From positions 1 through 64,000 of the forward strand of contig QCQW01000001.1 of assembly GCA_003212055.1 (NCBI GenBank): 64,000 nt of DNA, written 5' to 3'. This document shows positions 12,491-24,341 of the stretch, one piece after another (position 1 is the first letter of the stretch; every line of letters starts with the position of its first letter). Position numbers and translations under genes: made by a program. Below the pieces are notes generated by a model. That model worked only from the letters and a program-made list of their open reading frames with translations. It did not search any database and was not told the DNA's origin. The stretch is from Prochlorococcus sp. AG-459-A02. GTDB lineage: Bacteria; Cyanobacteriota; Cyanobacteriia; PCC-6307; Cyanobiaceae.

Positions 12491-12970
12491 ATGTCTGAGT
12501 TTTATTCGTTTTTTAATAATTCAGTTCTTTTTTGGAGCTTATTATCTTGTTTGCTAGCTCAATTTTTTAAAATTATATTCAATTTCTTTTCAAATGGAGA
12601 GATAAGATTTGGAATTATGTTCGAGACGGGTGGTATGCCTTCAAGTCATTCCGCCTTAATAACTGGTGCTGCATCTGGTATAGGTTATGAATTAGGATTT
12701 GATAGCTCAATATTCGCATTATCAGTTGCTGTAGCACTAATAGTTATGTATGACGCTAGTGGTGTTCGAAAATCAGCTGGGATTCAAGCTGCAGAAATCA
12801 ATAAACTATCAAAAAAACTAGACCCTCAATCTGAATTACTCTTAAAAGAAACCCTAGGTCATACAAAAATGGAGGTCATGGTGGGTAGTTTTTTAGGACC
12901 ATTAATAACATTACCTGGAATGTTTTTTTTAGGTTCTCCTCTGAAAATATTTGATTTGATAATGAATTAA
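12491..12970 (+). CDS. Divergent PAP2 family (DUF212) integral membrane protein
   Basis: GGMPSSHSALITGAASGIGYELGFDSSIFALSVAVALIVMYDASGVRKSAGIQA. Confidence 0.88.
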   Translation: MSEFYSFFNNSVLFWSLLSCLLAQFFKIIFNFFSNGEIRFGIMFETGGMPSSHSALITGAASGIGYELGFDSSIFALSVAVALIVMYDASGVRKSAGIQAAEINKLSKKLDPQSELLLKETLGHTKMEVMVGSFLGPLITLPGMFFLGSPLKIFDLIMN

Positions 12971-14358
12971 GAATTCTTTGAAAAACCAACTTGGGTGGCA
13001 TCTATAAAGTTTTTTGCGACTTCTTGAGAACTTGGCAAATGTAAATGAATCCAACTTGCATGTAATTTTTCATCAAAAAAGCCTTCATTTTTGTATTCAG
13101 TTTCCCAAGATTTAATTTTCCATGGGGAAGAAAGTTTCTTCTGATGCTTAGCTTTTCTTAAATTAAGTTCAGGTAAATTATTTTCAATTTCCCAATAATG
13201 AAATTCATGTCCTCTAATTAATTGTTTTTGTTTAATGATCGGAGTATCTTTTAAGCCTTCAATATATCTATAACCTACCGAAAGTTTACTTTTTTTTGAT
13301 CTAAAAGGCAGGATACCACTCATCTTATGATTATTACCATTTACATCTTTTATAAAGTCTCCTAAAATCATCAACCCTCCACACTCTGCATATATAAATC
13401 CATTTTCGCGGAATTTTCTTAACGAATTTAAGCTTTTTGAAGAGTTACTTATATGATCAGCATATTTTTCAGGGAACCCACCAGGAATAATTAAAGAAGA
13501 AGCCTCATAAGGTATTTCTTCATCATCATAAATACTCCATGGGATCAATGGTATGCCTATTTCACTCAAAAACTCCTTAGTTTCAGGGTATTGAAAATGA
13601 AAGATTTTATCTTCTGCAATTGCGATAGGTTTCCTTTTATCTATTTTAAAATCTACAAAACTGACAGAATTAAATATTTTCTTTTGAGGAGATTTCAGAA
13701 ACTTAATAAGAGAAAATACATCAAGATTTTTTTCGGCGAAATTTGCAAAATATTCAACATCAATTGCTTTACCATTATCCAATGGAGATATCAAACCTAA
13801 ATTAGCTTTATTTAGATTTATTTTTGAATCAGATGGTAAAAAACCAAGAATTTCTATGTCTTCATTTTTAAACACTTCTTTGATTAATTTTTTATGTCTA
13901 TCTGAATTCACGTTGTTAAATATAATTCCTGCTATTGACAACTCACTATCGAAATCTCTAAAACCTCGAATAGTCGCCAAAAGAGACGCTACTTGACCTC
14001 TAGCATTAACAATAAAAATTACTGGAACATTGAGAAGTTTAGAGACATCTGCTGTGCTGGAGTAGGTTGTTGCCCCTAATCCATCAAATAGACCCATTGC
14101 CCCTTCAATTAATGAGAATTCATATTTCAAAGAATATTTAAAAAAACTTTCTTGAACCCATTCCTCACCACTTAAAAAAATATCTAAATTCCTACAAATA
14201 GGTTGGCCAATTGAACTAAGTTGTTGTTGATCAAGATAATCTGGGCCAACCTTGAAAGTTTGCACCTTTATACCTTTTGAGAACGCCCAACAAGATATCA
14301 AAAGCGATAATGTAGTTTTCCCACTATCAGTTGAAGGAGAAGATATTACACAAGGCAT
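12967..14358 (-). CDS. cobB: Cobyrinic acid a,c-diamide synthase
   Basis: ISSPSTDSGKTTLSL P-loop, KVGPDYLDQQQL, IPGGFPEKYADHIS, YAECGGLMILG. Confidence 0.94.
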   Translation of the reverse strand: MPCVISSPSTDSGKTTLSLLISCWAFSKGIKVQTFKVGPDYLDQQQLSSIGQPICRNLDIFLSGEEWVQESFFKYSLKYEFSLIEGAMGLFDGLGATTYSSTADVSKLLNVPVIFIVNARGQVASLLATIRGFRDFDSELSIAGIIFNNVNSDRHKKLIKEVFKNEDIEILGFLPSDSKINLNKANLGLISPLDNGKAIDVEYFANFAEKNLDVFSLIKFLKSPQKKIFNSVSFVDFKIDKRKPIAIAEDKIFHFQYPETKEFLSEIGIPLIPWSIYDDEEIPYEASSLIIPGGFPEKYADHISNSSKSLNSLRKFRENGFIYAECGGLMILGDFIKDVNGNNHKMSGILPFRSKKSKLSVGYRYIEGLKDTPIIKQKQLIRGHEFHYWEIENNLPELNLRKAKHQKKLSSPWKIKSWETEYKNEGFFDEKLHASWIHLHLPSSQEVAKNFIDATQVGFSKNS

Positions 14359-14361
14359 TTA

Positions 14362-15663
14362 TTAGTTATTAAAACCCTTAAATATTTGAAGGGCTATTTT
14401 AATAGAATTTTCAAAAAGAGGACTTGTATTACCTCTACTACTTGCCAATAATTTACTAACATCAAACTCTGATGTAGAAAAAGAATTTGGAACAACTTGT
14501 TCTATTAATTCCATATTAGCCATTCCCCCTGCTTCAAGTCTCATACATTCCACTGATTCACAGCCAAGTATTACACAAGTGTTATTTTTTTGAACCTCAC
14601 TAATTTTTGAAATCAACCTCAATCCAACAACTTGTCCTAAATGAATACTTGGATTTCCTAAAGATAAGGGATTAATTGATGCAGAAATTATTTCGCCATT
14701 AATTCTTTCAAACTCTATTTTTGTTGATTCTGTATCCCTTTCAACTCTGAGAAAAGACCAACCAAGTTTATCGCTAATCCATGAAATCAAAAACAAAGCT
14801 TGAATAATATGATCTCCTGCGATATCAATGTCAATATCAGTAATATGATCTAAAATTGGTCTCCTCGAAGGCGGATCAAAAATCATTGCCAATGATTCCC
14901 TCCAATTTTTCAACCTAACCCAATTCAAGTCGTTAATAGCTTTATTTGAATTATTTAATAGATCTAAAACTTTTAAACATCTGTTAGGCGATCCAAGAGC
15001 AGTATCAATTATTAACCTTAGACCATGATTAGTAAAATATTCGAAGATATCAGGCGATTCATCCAAGCTTCCATTCCACCATAACCATGCAGGTAATTCA
15101 TTAATAGATAATTCATCAATTATTTTTAATCCTTTATTTGATATTGAGGTTGAATTACCCCTAATAACAACTAAATCCCCACATATAGGTTGAATAGCTC
15201 GAGTATCACTTAATGGACAGTAAGCGGATACAAAAGTTTTGATATCTGAATTTTTATTTAACGTTGGCGCTAGAGTTATTAATCTTCTTGGATTCAATGT
15301 ACTTATTGATGATTCAAAGAATTGTCCTCTAAAGTCTTCAAAGTCTTTATTAGATAAATTTTCCTTCAACAAATTCAATAATTCCTCACTATTAAGAGAA
15401 GTAGTAATAGGAAGTCCTTGATCTAATATAAATTTTTTAGCAACTTCAATTATCTCTGGACTTAAATATCCAGTAATTGGTCCATTTACTAATCCTTTTT
15501 GCACCAAACATTGTTCTAGCCAAGCAGGCTGCCAGACCATTAATGTAAAAGTATTAGCTCCAGTATTATCTTTATCTTCTGAAATCCATAATTTATTAAG
15601 GTAATTAGAAATTTCCTGAGAAGGTAGTTCTAATGGGGTTTGGAGTGTTAGTTGAGGTTTCAT
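14362..15663 (-). CDS. opcA: Glucose-6-phosphate dehydrogenase assembly protein OpcA
   Basis: OpcA-like sequence directly downstream of zwf on the same strand; WLWWNGSLDESP. Confidence 0.9.
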   Translation of the reverse strand: MKPQLTLQTPLELPSQEISNYLNKLWISEDKDNTGANTFTLMVWQPAWLEQCLVQKGLVNGPITGYLSPEIIEVAKKFILDQGLPITTSLNSEELLNLLKENLSNKDFEDFRGQFFESSISTLNPRRLITLAPTLNKNSDIKTFVSAYCPLSDTRAIQPICGDLVVIRGNSTSISNKGLKIIDELSINELPAWLWWNGSLDESPDIFEYFTNHGLRLIIDTALGSPNRCLKVLDLLNNSNKAINDLNWVRLKNWRESLAMIFDPPSRRPILDHITDIDIDIAGDHIIQALFLISWISDKLGWSFLRVERDTESTKIEFERINGEIISASINPLSLGNPSIHLGQVVGLRLISKISEVQKNNTCVILGCESVECMRLEAGGMANMELIEQVVPNSFSTSEFDVSKLLASSRGNTSPLFENSIKIALQIFKGFNN

Positions 15664-15665
15664 TT

Positions 15666-17189
15666 TTAAGGTCTACGCCAGAAAATATTATCTTTTGAAA
15701 GTAATTGATCAGACTCAGGAGGGCCCCACGTCATAGATTCATAATTATAAATAGGTAACTTCCAAGGAGAATTATCCATCAATTCTATTAATGGCGTATA
15801 AAGTTTCCAGGCTGCCTCTACTTCATCACTTCGAGTAAATAAGGTTGGGTCAGAAAGCATTGCATCAGCTAATAATCTTACATAGCCTTCATCTGAGGGT
15901 TCTCCAAACGATTCATCATAAGAAAATTCCATCTCAACAGGTCTTGATTTCATCCCAGAACCAGGAGATTTTACTTCAAATTTGAAAGTAGCACCTTCAT
16001 TTGGCTGAATTCTAAGGATAAGTTGATTTGGGGCAGGATTTATAATTGTTGATTCAAATAAATGAACAGGCACGTCTTTAAAAGTCAAGACTATTTCTCC
16101 AAGTCTTTTAGGTAGTCTTTTCCCTGTTCTCAAATAAAAAGGAACCCCTTGCCAACGCCAGTTATCAACGAAAACTTTTGTAGCAATATAAGTTTCTGTT
16201 GTGCTATTAGTATACACACCATCTTCCTGCCTATATCCTTTGAGTCGATTTGAAATATTTCCTCCCTCTCCATATTGACCTCTTACGCAACAATTCCAAG
16301 GTTCATTTTCGTCAGCAAGTTTTGAAGCTTGAAGAACCTTAGCTTTCTCATTTCTTATTGCTTCTGGTTCAAACTTTCCAGGAGGTTCCATAGCAGTAAC
16401 AGCAAGCATTTGAGTCATATGATTTTGAAGCATATCTCTTAAAGCACCAGAGCTTTCGTAATAACCTGCTCTATCTTCAACACCCACTGTTTCAGATGAA
16501 GTAATTTGAACACTCGATATATAATTTCTGTTCCAGATTGGTTCAAAAATAGTGTTAGCAAACCTCAAGACAAGAATATTCTGAACTGTCTCTTTACCTA
16601 AATAATGATCAATCCTATAAATCTGACTTTCTTCAGCACAACTTTGAACGATCTTATTCAATTTTTTTGCACTTGAATAATCTCTTCCAAAAGGTTTTTC
16701 AATCACTAAACGACTTTTCTTAGGGTCATCTAATAGGCCAGCTGCTTTAAGAGCTTTACATCCACTTGCATAGAAATTCGGAGATACTGATAAATAAAAT
16801 GTTCTATTCCCATGAGTAGCTTGTGTTTTATCAATTTCATTTAATCTTTTAGAAAGCCTTATGACATGATCATTTTGTTGTAAGTCAACTGGTTCATAGA
16901 AAAGATAATTAGAAAATTGTTCCCACTCCATTTCTTTCCCAGAAATTTGATTGGATAGCTTTATTTTCATCTTTTCTCTAAACTCATTATCAGTCCAAGG
17001 TCTTCTAGCACAACCAATTATTCCAAATTCACTAGGAACTCTTCTTTGCAGATAGAGTTCAAATAAGGCTGGTATTAATTTTCTATGAGTAAGGTCTCCA
17101 CTAGCACCAAATATGACTAAGCATTGTGGAGATATGACTCTTTCCTGCCGTAAACCTAATCTTAGAGGATTACTTAAAGTTGAAGGCAT
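15666..17189 (-). CDS. zwf: Glucose-6-phosphate 1-dehydrogenase
   Basis: VIFGASGDLTHRKLIPALFELY, RLVIEKPFGRD, RIDHYLGKETVQNILVLRF. Confidence 0.97.
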   Translation of the reverse strand: MPSTLSNPLRLGLRQERVISPQCLVIFGASGDLTHRKLIPALFELYLQRRVPSEFGIIGCARRPWTDNEFREKMKIKLSNQISGKEMEWEQFSNYLFYEPVDLQQNDHVIRLSKRLNEIDKTQATHGNRTFYLSVSPNFYASGCKALKAAGLLDDPKKSRLVIEKPFGRDYSSAKKLNKIVQSCAEESQIYRIDHYLGKETVQNILVLRFANTIFEPIWNRNYISSVQITSSETVGVEDRAGYYESSGALRDMLQNHMTQMLAVTAMEPPGKFEPEAIRNEKAKVLQASKLADENEPWNCCVRGQYGEGGNISNRLKGYRQEDGVYTNSTTETYIATKVFVDNWRWQGVPFYLRTGKRLPKRLGEIVLTFKDVPVHLFESTIINPAPNQLILRIQPNEGATFKFEVKSPGSGMKSRPVEMEFSYDESFGEPSDEGYVRLLADAMLSDPTLFTRSDEVEAAWKLYTPLIELMDNSPWKLPIYNYESMTWGPPESDQLLSKDNIFWRRP

Positions 17190-17299
17190 ATTTTTAGTAT
17201 TCTTTTTTTAAAATCCTCTTTTTTTCTAATATTAGCTACATATTGTGTCTAAACCAAAAAGTATTTATTAGGTGAAACTTAGATCTAAATAAAAAAGAT

Positions 17300-18428
<1,129 letters not shown>

Positions 18429-18609
18429 TTTTTAGTTTCTTTTATAAAAGATTATCAATTTGTAGTTTAATTTGTAGCGATTTCACAAAAATGGTTACGT
18501 TTTGAGATCGGAATAAATAGATGAAATTATTTTTATTTTTCAGTATTTGTTGTTTTTATCAGTATAGTTACACAGAAATAATTTTTTATCTAATTAAAAA
18601 ATTAATTGT

Positions 18610-19152
18610 ATGAATAATCCTCAAGAATCAGTAAATCATTATAAAGACAATGATTTCAGGACAATTGAGCAGACGATGGAAAAGCTCTCTGGCGGAACGA
18701 GACGACTGGCAGCTCAACTTACAACTTCTGCAAGTTTAGATTCTTTGTGGAGTGTTTTAACAGATTATGATCGGCTAAATCTCTACATACCAAATCTATT
18801 ATCGAGCAAAAAAATATTTCAGAAGGAAAATAATGTCCACCTTAAACAAGTTGGAGCTCAGGATTTCCTTGGCATGAAATTTTCAGCCGAAGTTACTATC
18901 GACTTATTTGAAGATAAGGAGCGTGGCCTCTTAAAATTTAATTTGATAAAAGGAGATTTCAAGAAATTTGAAGGTAGTTGGAAAATACAAAACATTAAAA
19001 ATACTTCAAAAAATTCATTAATTTATGATCTTACGGTTCAAGGATGTCAGTGGATGCCAATTGGTATGATAGAGAAAAGACTTAAAAAGGATCTCTCTGA
19101 AAATTTAATTGCCGTAGATAGGCAGGCAAAATCATCAAAAAGATTGTTATAA
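18610..19152 (+). CDS. SRPBCC / polyketide cyclase (COQ10-like) family protein
   Basis: SLDSLWSVLTDYDRLNLYIPNLLSSKKI...VTIDLFEDKERGLLKFNLIKGDFKKFEGSWKI. Confidence 0.8.
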   Translation: MNNPQESVNHYKDNDFRTIEQTMEKLSGGTRRLAAQLTTSASLDSLWSVLTDYDRLNLYIPNLLSSKKIFQKENNVHLKQVGAQDFLGMKFSAEVTIDLFEDKERGLLKFNLIKGDFKKFEGSWKIQNIKNTSKNSLIYDLTVQGCQWMPIGMIEKRLKKDLSENLIAVDRQAKSSKRLL

Positions 19153-19163
19153 ATTTAAATTAA

Positions 19164-19236
19164 TAGCCCCAAGGGGATTCGAACCCCTGTCGCCTCCGTG
19201 AAAGGGAGGTGTCCTAGGCCTCTAGACGATGGGGCC
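19164..19236 (-). tRNA. tRNA-Glu (anticodon TTC)
   Basis: Reverse strand GGCCCCA acceptor / TGGGGCT; anticodon arm CCTCC-CTTTCAC-GGAGG; T-arm GGTTCGAATCC. Confidence 0.95.
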
Positions 19237-19277
19237 AGGAAATTAGCATTTCAGCTTATTAAAAACTAAGAGTAAGG

Positions 19278-20396
19278 CTAGCCTTTCGTCAAGTATTGTT
19301 GCTCTTTGTTTTGTCCTTGCCACACGGGAACAGTGAAATGGAAGCAGGAACCAACACCTATTTCAGATACGACCCATATTCTTCCTCCATGAACTTGTAC
19401 TATTCTCCTGCATACAGATAACCCTATGCCAAATCCTGAAGTCCCTTCAGAAGTCTGGGGAAGTCTAACTCTATCGAGAAAAATTCTCTTTTGTTCGCTT
19501 AAAGGAATACCTGCACCTTTGTCACAAATTGTTATTTCTACCCATTGATTTGTCTTATGAATCATAGTGATTTTTATAGAACCAGAGTCTTTGGAAAATT
19601 TAATAGCATTTTCAATTAAATTTAAAAATACTTGCCTCATTCTTCTTTGATCTGCAAATACACTTGGCAGATCAGATGGAATATCAGTATCAATTTCAAT
19701 GTTCCTTAATCTCCAGAATTTTTCTAATTCGAGTATTACTTCAGCACTAATATTACCTAAATCAATTTTCTGAGGATTAAATAACGCTTCCCATTTAGTT
19801 GTTCCAACCTCTAAAAGATCCTGAGATAAGAGTTCAATCTCTTCTAGACGTCTTTTAATTACCTCTTGCAATTTTGAAATATCTATTTGTCCTAGTTTTT
19901 GACTTTGAACAGCCAAAGTAGCAGCAGTTAAAGGCGTTCTTAATTCATGCGCCACCATTCTTAATAATCTTTCCTGAGACTCTATCCTTTTTGTTAATGT
20001 CTCATTTTCTTGTCTTAAAACGAGAAGTTCATCTTCCAATAGAAATTCTTTTTGAGTTCTTATTGAATCAATTTTGGATGGTTGCAAATTAATTCCAAGA
20101 TTTTTTGTTAAGCCTTCCTGCGTCCACCTTGGCAACCATTTTTGCAACTGAGAGAAAATATTACTTCCAGCAAATATTTGCTTTGGAGCTGGCGAAACTT
20201 TAATAAGCGCAGGAATAGCGACTAACCTATGTAATTCAAGTAATTCTGGCTGCTCTGTAGGCTCAGATATCTGAAGAGATATCTCAAAATCACAATCATC
20301 TGATTCTAAATAAGCTATTAGGGACTTAATATCATTGCTAGAGAGTTGATTTCTAGCTGCAACAAGTATTAATTTTAACTCTTTTTTTTCATTCAA
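19278..20396 (-). CDS. sasA: Adaptive-response (clock output) sensor histidine kinase
   Basis: N-terminal KaiB-like domain; [25 protein letters not shown]-box; [33 protein letters not shown]. Confidence 0.92.
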   Translation of the reverse strand: MNEKKELKLILVAARNQLSSNDIKSLIAYLESDDCDFEISLQISEPTEQPELLELHRLVAIPALIKVSPAPKQIFAGSNIFSQLQKWLPRWTQEGLTKNLGINLQPSKIDSIRTQKEFLLEDELLVLRQENETLTKRIESQERLLRMVAHELRTPLTAATLAVQSQKLGQIDISKLQEVIKRRLEEIELLSQDLLEVGTTKWEALFNPQKIDLGNISAEVILELEKFWRLRNIEIDTDIPSDLPSVFADQRRMRQVFLNLIENAIKFSKDSGSIKITMIHKTNQWVEITICDKGAGIPLSEQKRIFLDRVRLPQTSEGTSGFGIGLSVCRRIVQVHGGRIWVVSEIGVGSCFHFTVPVWQGQNKEQQYLTKG

Positions 20397-20502
20397 ATGT
20401 TTTCCTCTGAAGTGTTGAAAAGCTGTTAATCCTTATAAACACCTTAAGATATTTTTTTTTATTTTACAGATAGGTTATGAAATAAATAGGACTTATATAT
20501 AT

Positions 20503-21039
20503 ATGGTTGCTATTAATCCAAAGAAAAATTTGCATTTTGGTGAAAATCCTCCAGAAATTAATTTAAATAGTAATTTAAAAAGATGGTTTTCCAGAAATAT
20601 TGGTTTGTGGAAATCTAATAGAACATATTTTCTTGATGAAGCACAAAAAACTTATAATTTGAGTATGAATATAAATATACAAGCTCTCAAAAGTAAATCC
20701 GAATGGGAGTCGCACTATAAATTCACTTGGTACCCAGAAAAAAAATATAATTTCTTTGACGAAAATCCCCAGTATAAAGAACGAGGAGAAATGCGTGCAT
20801 TCCTAAAAGGTCATCAACTTTTGAGGAAAAATTTTTATTTAAGTAATGATGAAGGGATTTCAAATATCAGGCAAGTCGACGAACACGAAATGATTTTTGA
20901 ATCTTCTTACAAAGATTGGTACATCCTTGAACATACAAGACTTGTTGATACTGATAATTATAGATTTAGGGTTATATATTCATGGAACAAAAATAATCTG
21001 AAAATAGTAGAAAATCATCACGAAATTAAAATTAAATAA
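20503..21039 (+). CDS. CpcS/CpeS-like phycobiliprotein lyase superfamily protein
   Basis: WFSRNIGLWKSNRTYFL resembles GxWxSxRTYH of CpcS/CpeS lyases; lipocalin-sized 178 aa. Confidence 0.6.
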   Translation: MVAINPKKNLHFGENPPEINLNSNLKRWFSRNIGLWKSNRTYFLDEAQKTYNLSMNINIQALKSKSEWESHYKFTWYPEKKYNFFDENPQYKERGEMRAFLKGHQLLRKNFYLSNDEGISNIRQVDEHEMIFESSYKDWYILEHTRLVDTDNYRFRVIYSWNKNNLKIVENHHEIKIK

Positions 21040-21116
21040 TAAATTCTGTTGGTAGATTTAATTTAAAAAATAAAAAATGTTATCTTTAATGTTATTAATT
21101 AAAAAATAAATCAAAT

Positions 21117-21557
21117 ATGGGTTTTAAAATATCTAAAATTTTTGCAATTCCTCTAATTTTTTCATATTTTTTCTTTGAAATAAATAATGAATTTAATTAT
21201 GTAAGTGCAAATGTTAAAAATTTGCCTGCCAACAAAAATGATTTAGATCTATATCATGGGATGGGGGTTTCATTCCTATGTAATGCGACAAGAAAAGGAT
21301 TTGATTTAGATTTCCCAAAAACATTAAACGTTGCCTCAACAACATTCGCATCAGTAGTTTCACAAAAACATGGAGGGAGAATAATAGAAAGAAAGAAAGA
21401 ACAAAAAGTTGACATGAAACAATTACAATTTATAGCATCTCTACAATTAGTTGAATCAGCTCTTAGGATCTGTCCGGATAACGTTCCTGAAAAGGTTGAA
21501 AAAGAATTTAAGATTGAAACTGAGAGACTTAAAAAGTTACAAGGATTGGATAAATAA
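21117..21557 (+). CDS. Hypothetical secreted/membrane-anchored protein
   Basis: N-terminal hydrophobic signal-like segment, then a soluble Lys-rich domain. Confidence 0.6.
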   Translation: MGFKISKIFAIPLIFSYFFFEINNEFNYVSANVKNLPANKNDLDLYHGMGVSFLCNATRKGFDLDFPKTLNVASTTFASVVSQKHGGRIIERKKEQKVDMKQLQFIASLQLVESALRICPDNVPEKVEKEFKIETERLKKLQGLDK

Positions 21558-21566
21558 TAATTTCTA

Positions 21567-22562
21567 TCATCTAAACATTGAACTAACGGAACTTTCCTCG
21601 TGGATTCTCCAAATAGCTTCTCCCAACATATTTGCGACAGAAAGAACTTTTAACTGTGGAAAATTATCTTTATGTATAACTGGTATGCTGTTAGTCACAA
21701 TAACTTGTTCGAAAAGATTCTTAGTACTTAATCTTTCATAAGAAGGAGGAGAAAATACTGCATGTGAGGCACATGCAAATATTCTATTAGCCCCTTCTTT
21801 TTTTAGTAAATTAGCTCCAGAACAAATTGTGCCTCCGGTGTCTATCATATCGTCTATTAGAATAGCTGTTTTACCTTTAACTTCACCAATAACAGTTAGA
21901 CTTTCAGCGATATTATGAGCAGATCTCCTTTTATCTATGATAGCCAACGGCGCATCATTCATTAATTTTGCAAATGCTCTTGCTCTCGCCACTCCTCCTA
22001 CATCAGGAGAAACTACAACTATTTTTTCTAAATTTAAAGATTCTAGATAATCAATTAATACAGGTGATCCGTAAATATGATCACATGGTATATCAAAATA
22101 GCCTTGTATTTGAGCCGAATGTAAGTCCATAGCAAGAACTCTATCAACTCCTGATTTTTCAAGTAAATTAGCAGTTAGTTTTGCAGTTATAGACTCTCTT
22201 CCTGAGGTCTTTCGATCTGCCCTTGCATATCCAAAATAGGGGATTACAGCCGTTATTTGTCTTGCAGACGCTCTCTTACATGCGTCAACCATAATCATGA
22301 GCTCCATTAAACTATCGTTTACAGGAGCGCATGTAGGTTGTATCAAAAATACATCACAACCTCGAATAGATTGCTGAATCTGGACATAAAGTTCTCCATC
22401 TGCAAATCTTTTAGAAATTAGAGGTACATTTTGAATTCCCAAGTATGATGCAATTTCTTCAGCTAATTTAGGATTTGTCGTCCCACTTACTAGCCTTAAT
22501 CTAGTATTGGTTAGGTTTAAGTTCGATTCCTTACTCTGCATTGCCGTGATAAAACTTGTCAC
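21567..22562 (-). CDS. prs: Ribose-phosphate pyrophosphokinase
   Basis: RFADGELYVQIQQSIRGCDVFLIQPT, VIPYFGYARADRK, VVSPDVGGVARARAFAK, AILIDDMIDTGGTI. Confidence 0.97.
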   Translation of the reverse strand: MTSFITAMQSKESNLNLTNTRLRLVSGTTNPKLAEEIASYLGIQNVPLISKRFADGELYVQIQQSIRGCDVFLIQPTCAPVNDSLMELMIMVDACKRASARQITAVIPYFGYARADRKTSGRESITAKLTANLLEKSGVDRVLAMDLHSAQIQGYFDIPCDHIYGSPVLIDYLESLNLEKIVVVSPDVGGVARARAFAKLMNDAPLAIIDKRRSAHNIAESLTVIGEVKGKTAILIDDMIDTGGTICSGANLLKKEGANRIFACASHAVFSPPSYERLSTKNLFEQVIVTNSIPVIHKDNFPQLKVLSVANMLGEAIWRIHEESSVSSMFR

Positions 22563-22808
22563 GAAATTTGCACCATAAAACTATATTCTTATCGTAGTCG
22601 TTTATGTGAATTTCGCAAAAGATAATGACTAGATGTTTTCAAAAGTCACAACCAATTAAGAAAAAAATTATTTATCAAAAATCATAATTTATATTTATTT
22701 AGTCTTAAAAACTTGGAATAATATTTGTCAATTAAAAAAAATTTGTATATGGTTTAATTTAGAGAAATAAAAACACTTTAAGTGTAAAGAATCAAAATAT
22801 ACAAAAAA

Positions 22809-24329
22809 ATGCCTGTAGAGTCAATTCTTGAAAAAAAATCGTTAGGTGTACTTATGCATCCATCATGTATTCCAGGAGGAAGAGTATGTGGAACTTTTGG
22901 AAGAGGAGCTAAAGAGTGGATAAAAAAACTACATAAGCATGGAATTGAATACTGGCAATTTTTACCTCTTACACCTACTGACTCTACCGGCTCTCCTTAT
23001 AGTTCCCCATCTAGTTTTGCGCTAAACCCATGGTTTTTGGATATAGATGATTTAATCGAGAAAGGTTTCATATTCATTTCAAATAAAGACAATCTTGGTT
23101 TAACAAATCATAAAAAAGATCATTTTGATTTTGATATTGCGGATGATTTAACAAAGAAATCAGGTCGCCTCCTTTTACAAGGTTGGGGTTCACAATCTGA
23201 AGAAAGAAAAATTAATTTTAATAAATGGATCAGTAGGAATTCTTGGGTTGAAGATTATGCAACATTTGTTGTTATCAGGGAGGAATTTAATATGTTGCCT
23301 TGGTGGGAATGGCCTCAAGAATTTAAAATAAAAAATAACAAGTTCTTAGAATCTTGGATTAAGAAAAAAAGTAAAGAGATACTTATTAAAAAATTAATAC
23401 AGTGGCATCTTGATGAGCAATGGAGTGCTATTAAAAACTTTGCAAAATCAAGAAATATTAAGCTAATAGGAGATTTACCTTTTTACGTCTCTAGAGACAG
23501 CGCTGACGTATGGAGTAATAAATCATTATTTTCAATTTTTAAAAATGGAGATTTAATCTTTCAAAGTGGTGTTCCACCTGATTATTTTTCATCAACAGGA
23601 CAATTATGGGGCACTCCAACTTACTTTTGGTCAAAACATAAGAGGTCTAATTTTATTTGGTGGAGAAAAAGATTTCAAAGGCAATTTAAACTTGTAGACA
23701 TTTTGAGATTTGATCATTTCAGGGGTTTAGCCGGTTACTGGAGAGTTAATGGCAGCTCTAAAACGGCAATTATTGGAAAATGGATAAATTCTCCAGGTAG
23801 AACACTATTAAATAAAGTAAAAAAGGATCTAGGTGCCAACTATCTACCAATTATTGCAGAGGATCTGGGAGTAATAACCCCAGATGTTGAGAAATTAAGG
23901 AAAAATTTTGAACTACCTGGCATGAAAATATTACAATTTGCTTTTGATGGCAATGAAGATAATCCTTATTTACCTAAGAATATTAAAGGAGAAAATTGGG
24001 TTGTTTATACAGGTACTCATGACAACTCTACTTCTGTTTCATGGTGGGAATATTTAGATTATGAATCAAAAAAAAGAATACAAGATGAGTATAAATTTTC
24101 AGAAAATCCTTCTTGGGATTTAATAGAAATTGGCATGAGCACAAATGCTAATCTCTTTATCGCTCCAATTCAAGATCTATTATCTCTAGACGATTCAAGT
24201 AGATTAAATAAACCTGGCACTATAAAAAATAACTGGAAATGGAAGTTAAATCAATCTTTAGAAGAAATAGAAGATAATATAAAAATCTTTAGTGAGCTAG
24301 GAAATAATTTTGGGAGAACTCGAAAGTAG
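22809..24329 (+). CDS. malQ: 4-alpha-glucanotransferase
   Basis: WQFLPLTPTDSTGSPYSSPSSFALNPWFLDID; LIGDLPFYVSRDSADVW; RFDHFRGLAGYW; YTGTHDNSTSVSWW. Confidence 0.96.
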   Translation: MPVESILEKKSLGVLMHPSCIPGGRVCGTFGRGAKEWIKKLHKHGIEYWQFLPLTPTDSTGSPYSSPSSFALNPWFLDIDDLIEKGFIFISNKDNLGLTNHKKDHFDFDIADDLTKKSGRLLLQGWGSQSEERKINFNKWISRNSWVEDYATFVVIREEFNMLPWWEWPQEFKIKNNKFLESWIKKKSKEILIKKLIQWHLDEQWSAIKNFAKSRNIKLIGDLPFYVSRDSADVWSNKSLFSIFKNGDLIFQSGVPPDYFSSTGQLWGTPTYFWSKHKRSNFIWWRKRFQRQFKLVDILRFDHFRGLAGYWRVNGSSKTAIIGKWINSPGRTLLNKVKKDLGANYLPIIAEDLGVITPDVEKLRKNFELPGMKILQFAFDGNEDNPYLPKNIKGENWVVYTGTHDNSTSVSWWEYLDYESKKRIQDEYKFSENPSWDLIEIGMSTNANLFIAPIQDLLSLDDSSRLNKPGTIKNNWKWKLNQSLEEIEDNIKIFSELGNNFGRTRK

Positions 24330-24341
24330 AATTTCTTTAAA

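Noticed and set aside
12908-12928. AACATT-ACCTGG-AATGTT followed by T's inside the DUF212 gene
   Set aside because: Only a 6-bp weak AT stem within coding sequence (TLPGMFFLG); it would prematurely terminate its own gene, so most likely coincidental.
19164-19236. tRNA-Glu as a genomic-island boundary
   Set aside because: Flanking genes on both sides are ordinary core genes; no integrase or repeated tRNA 3' end visible.
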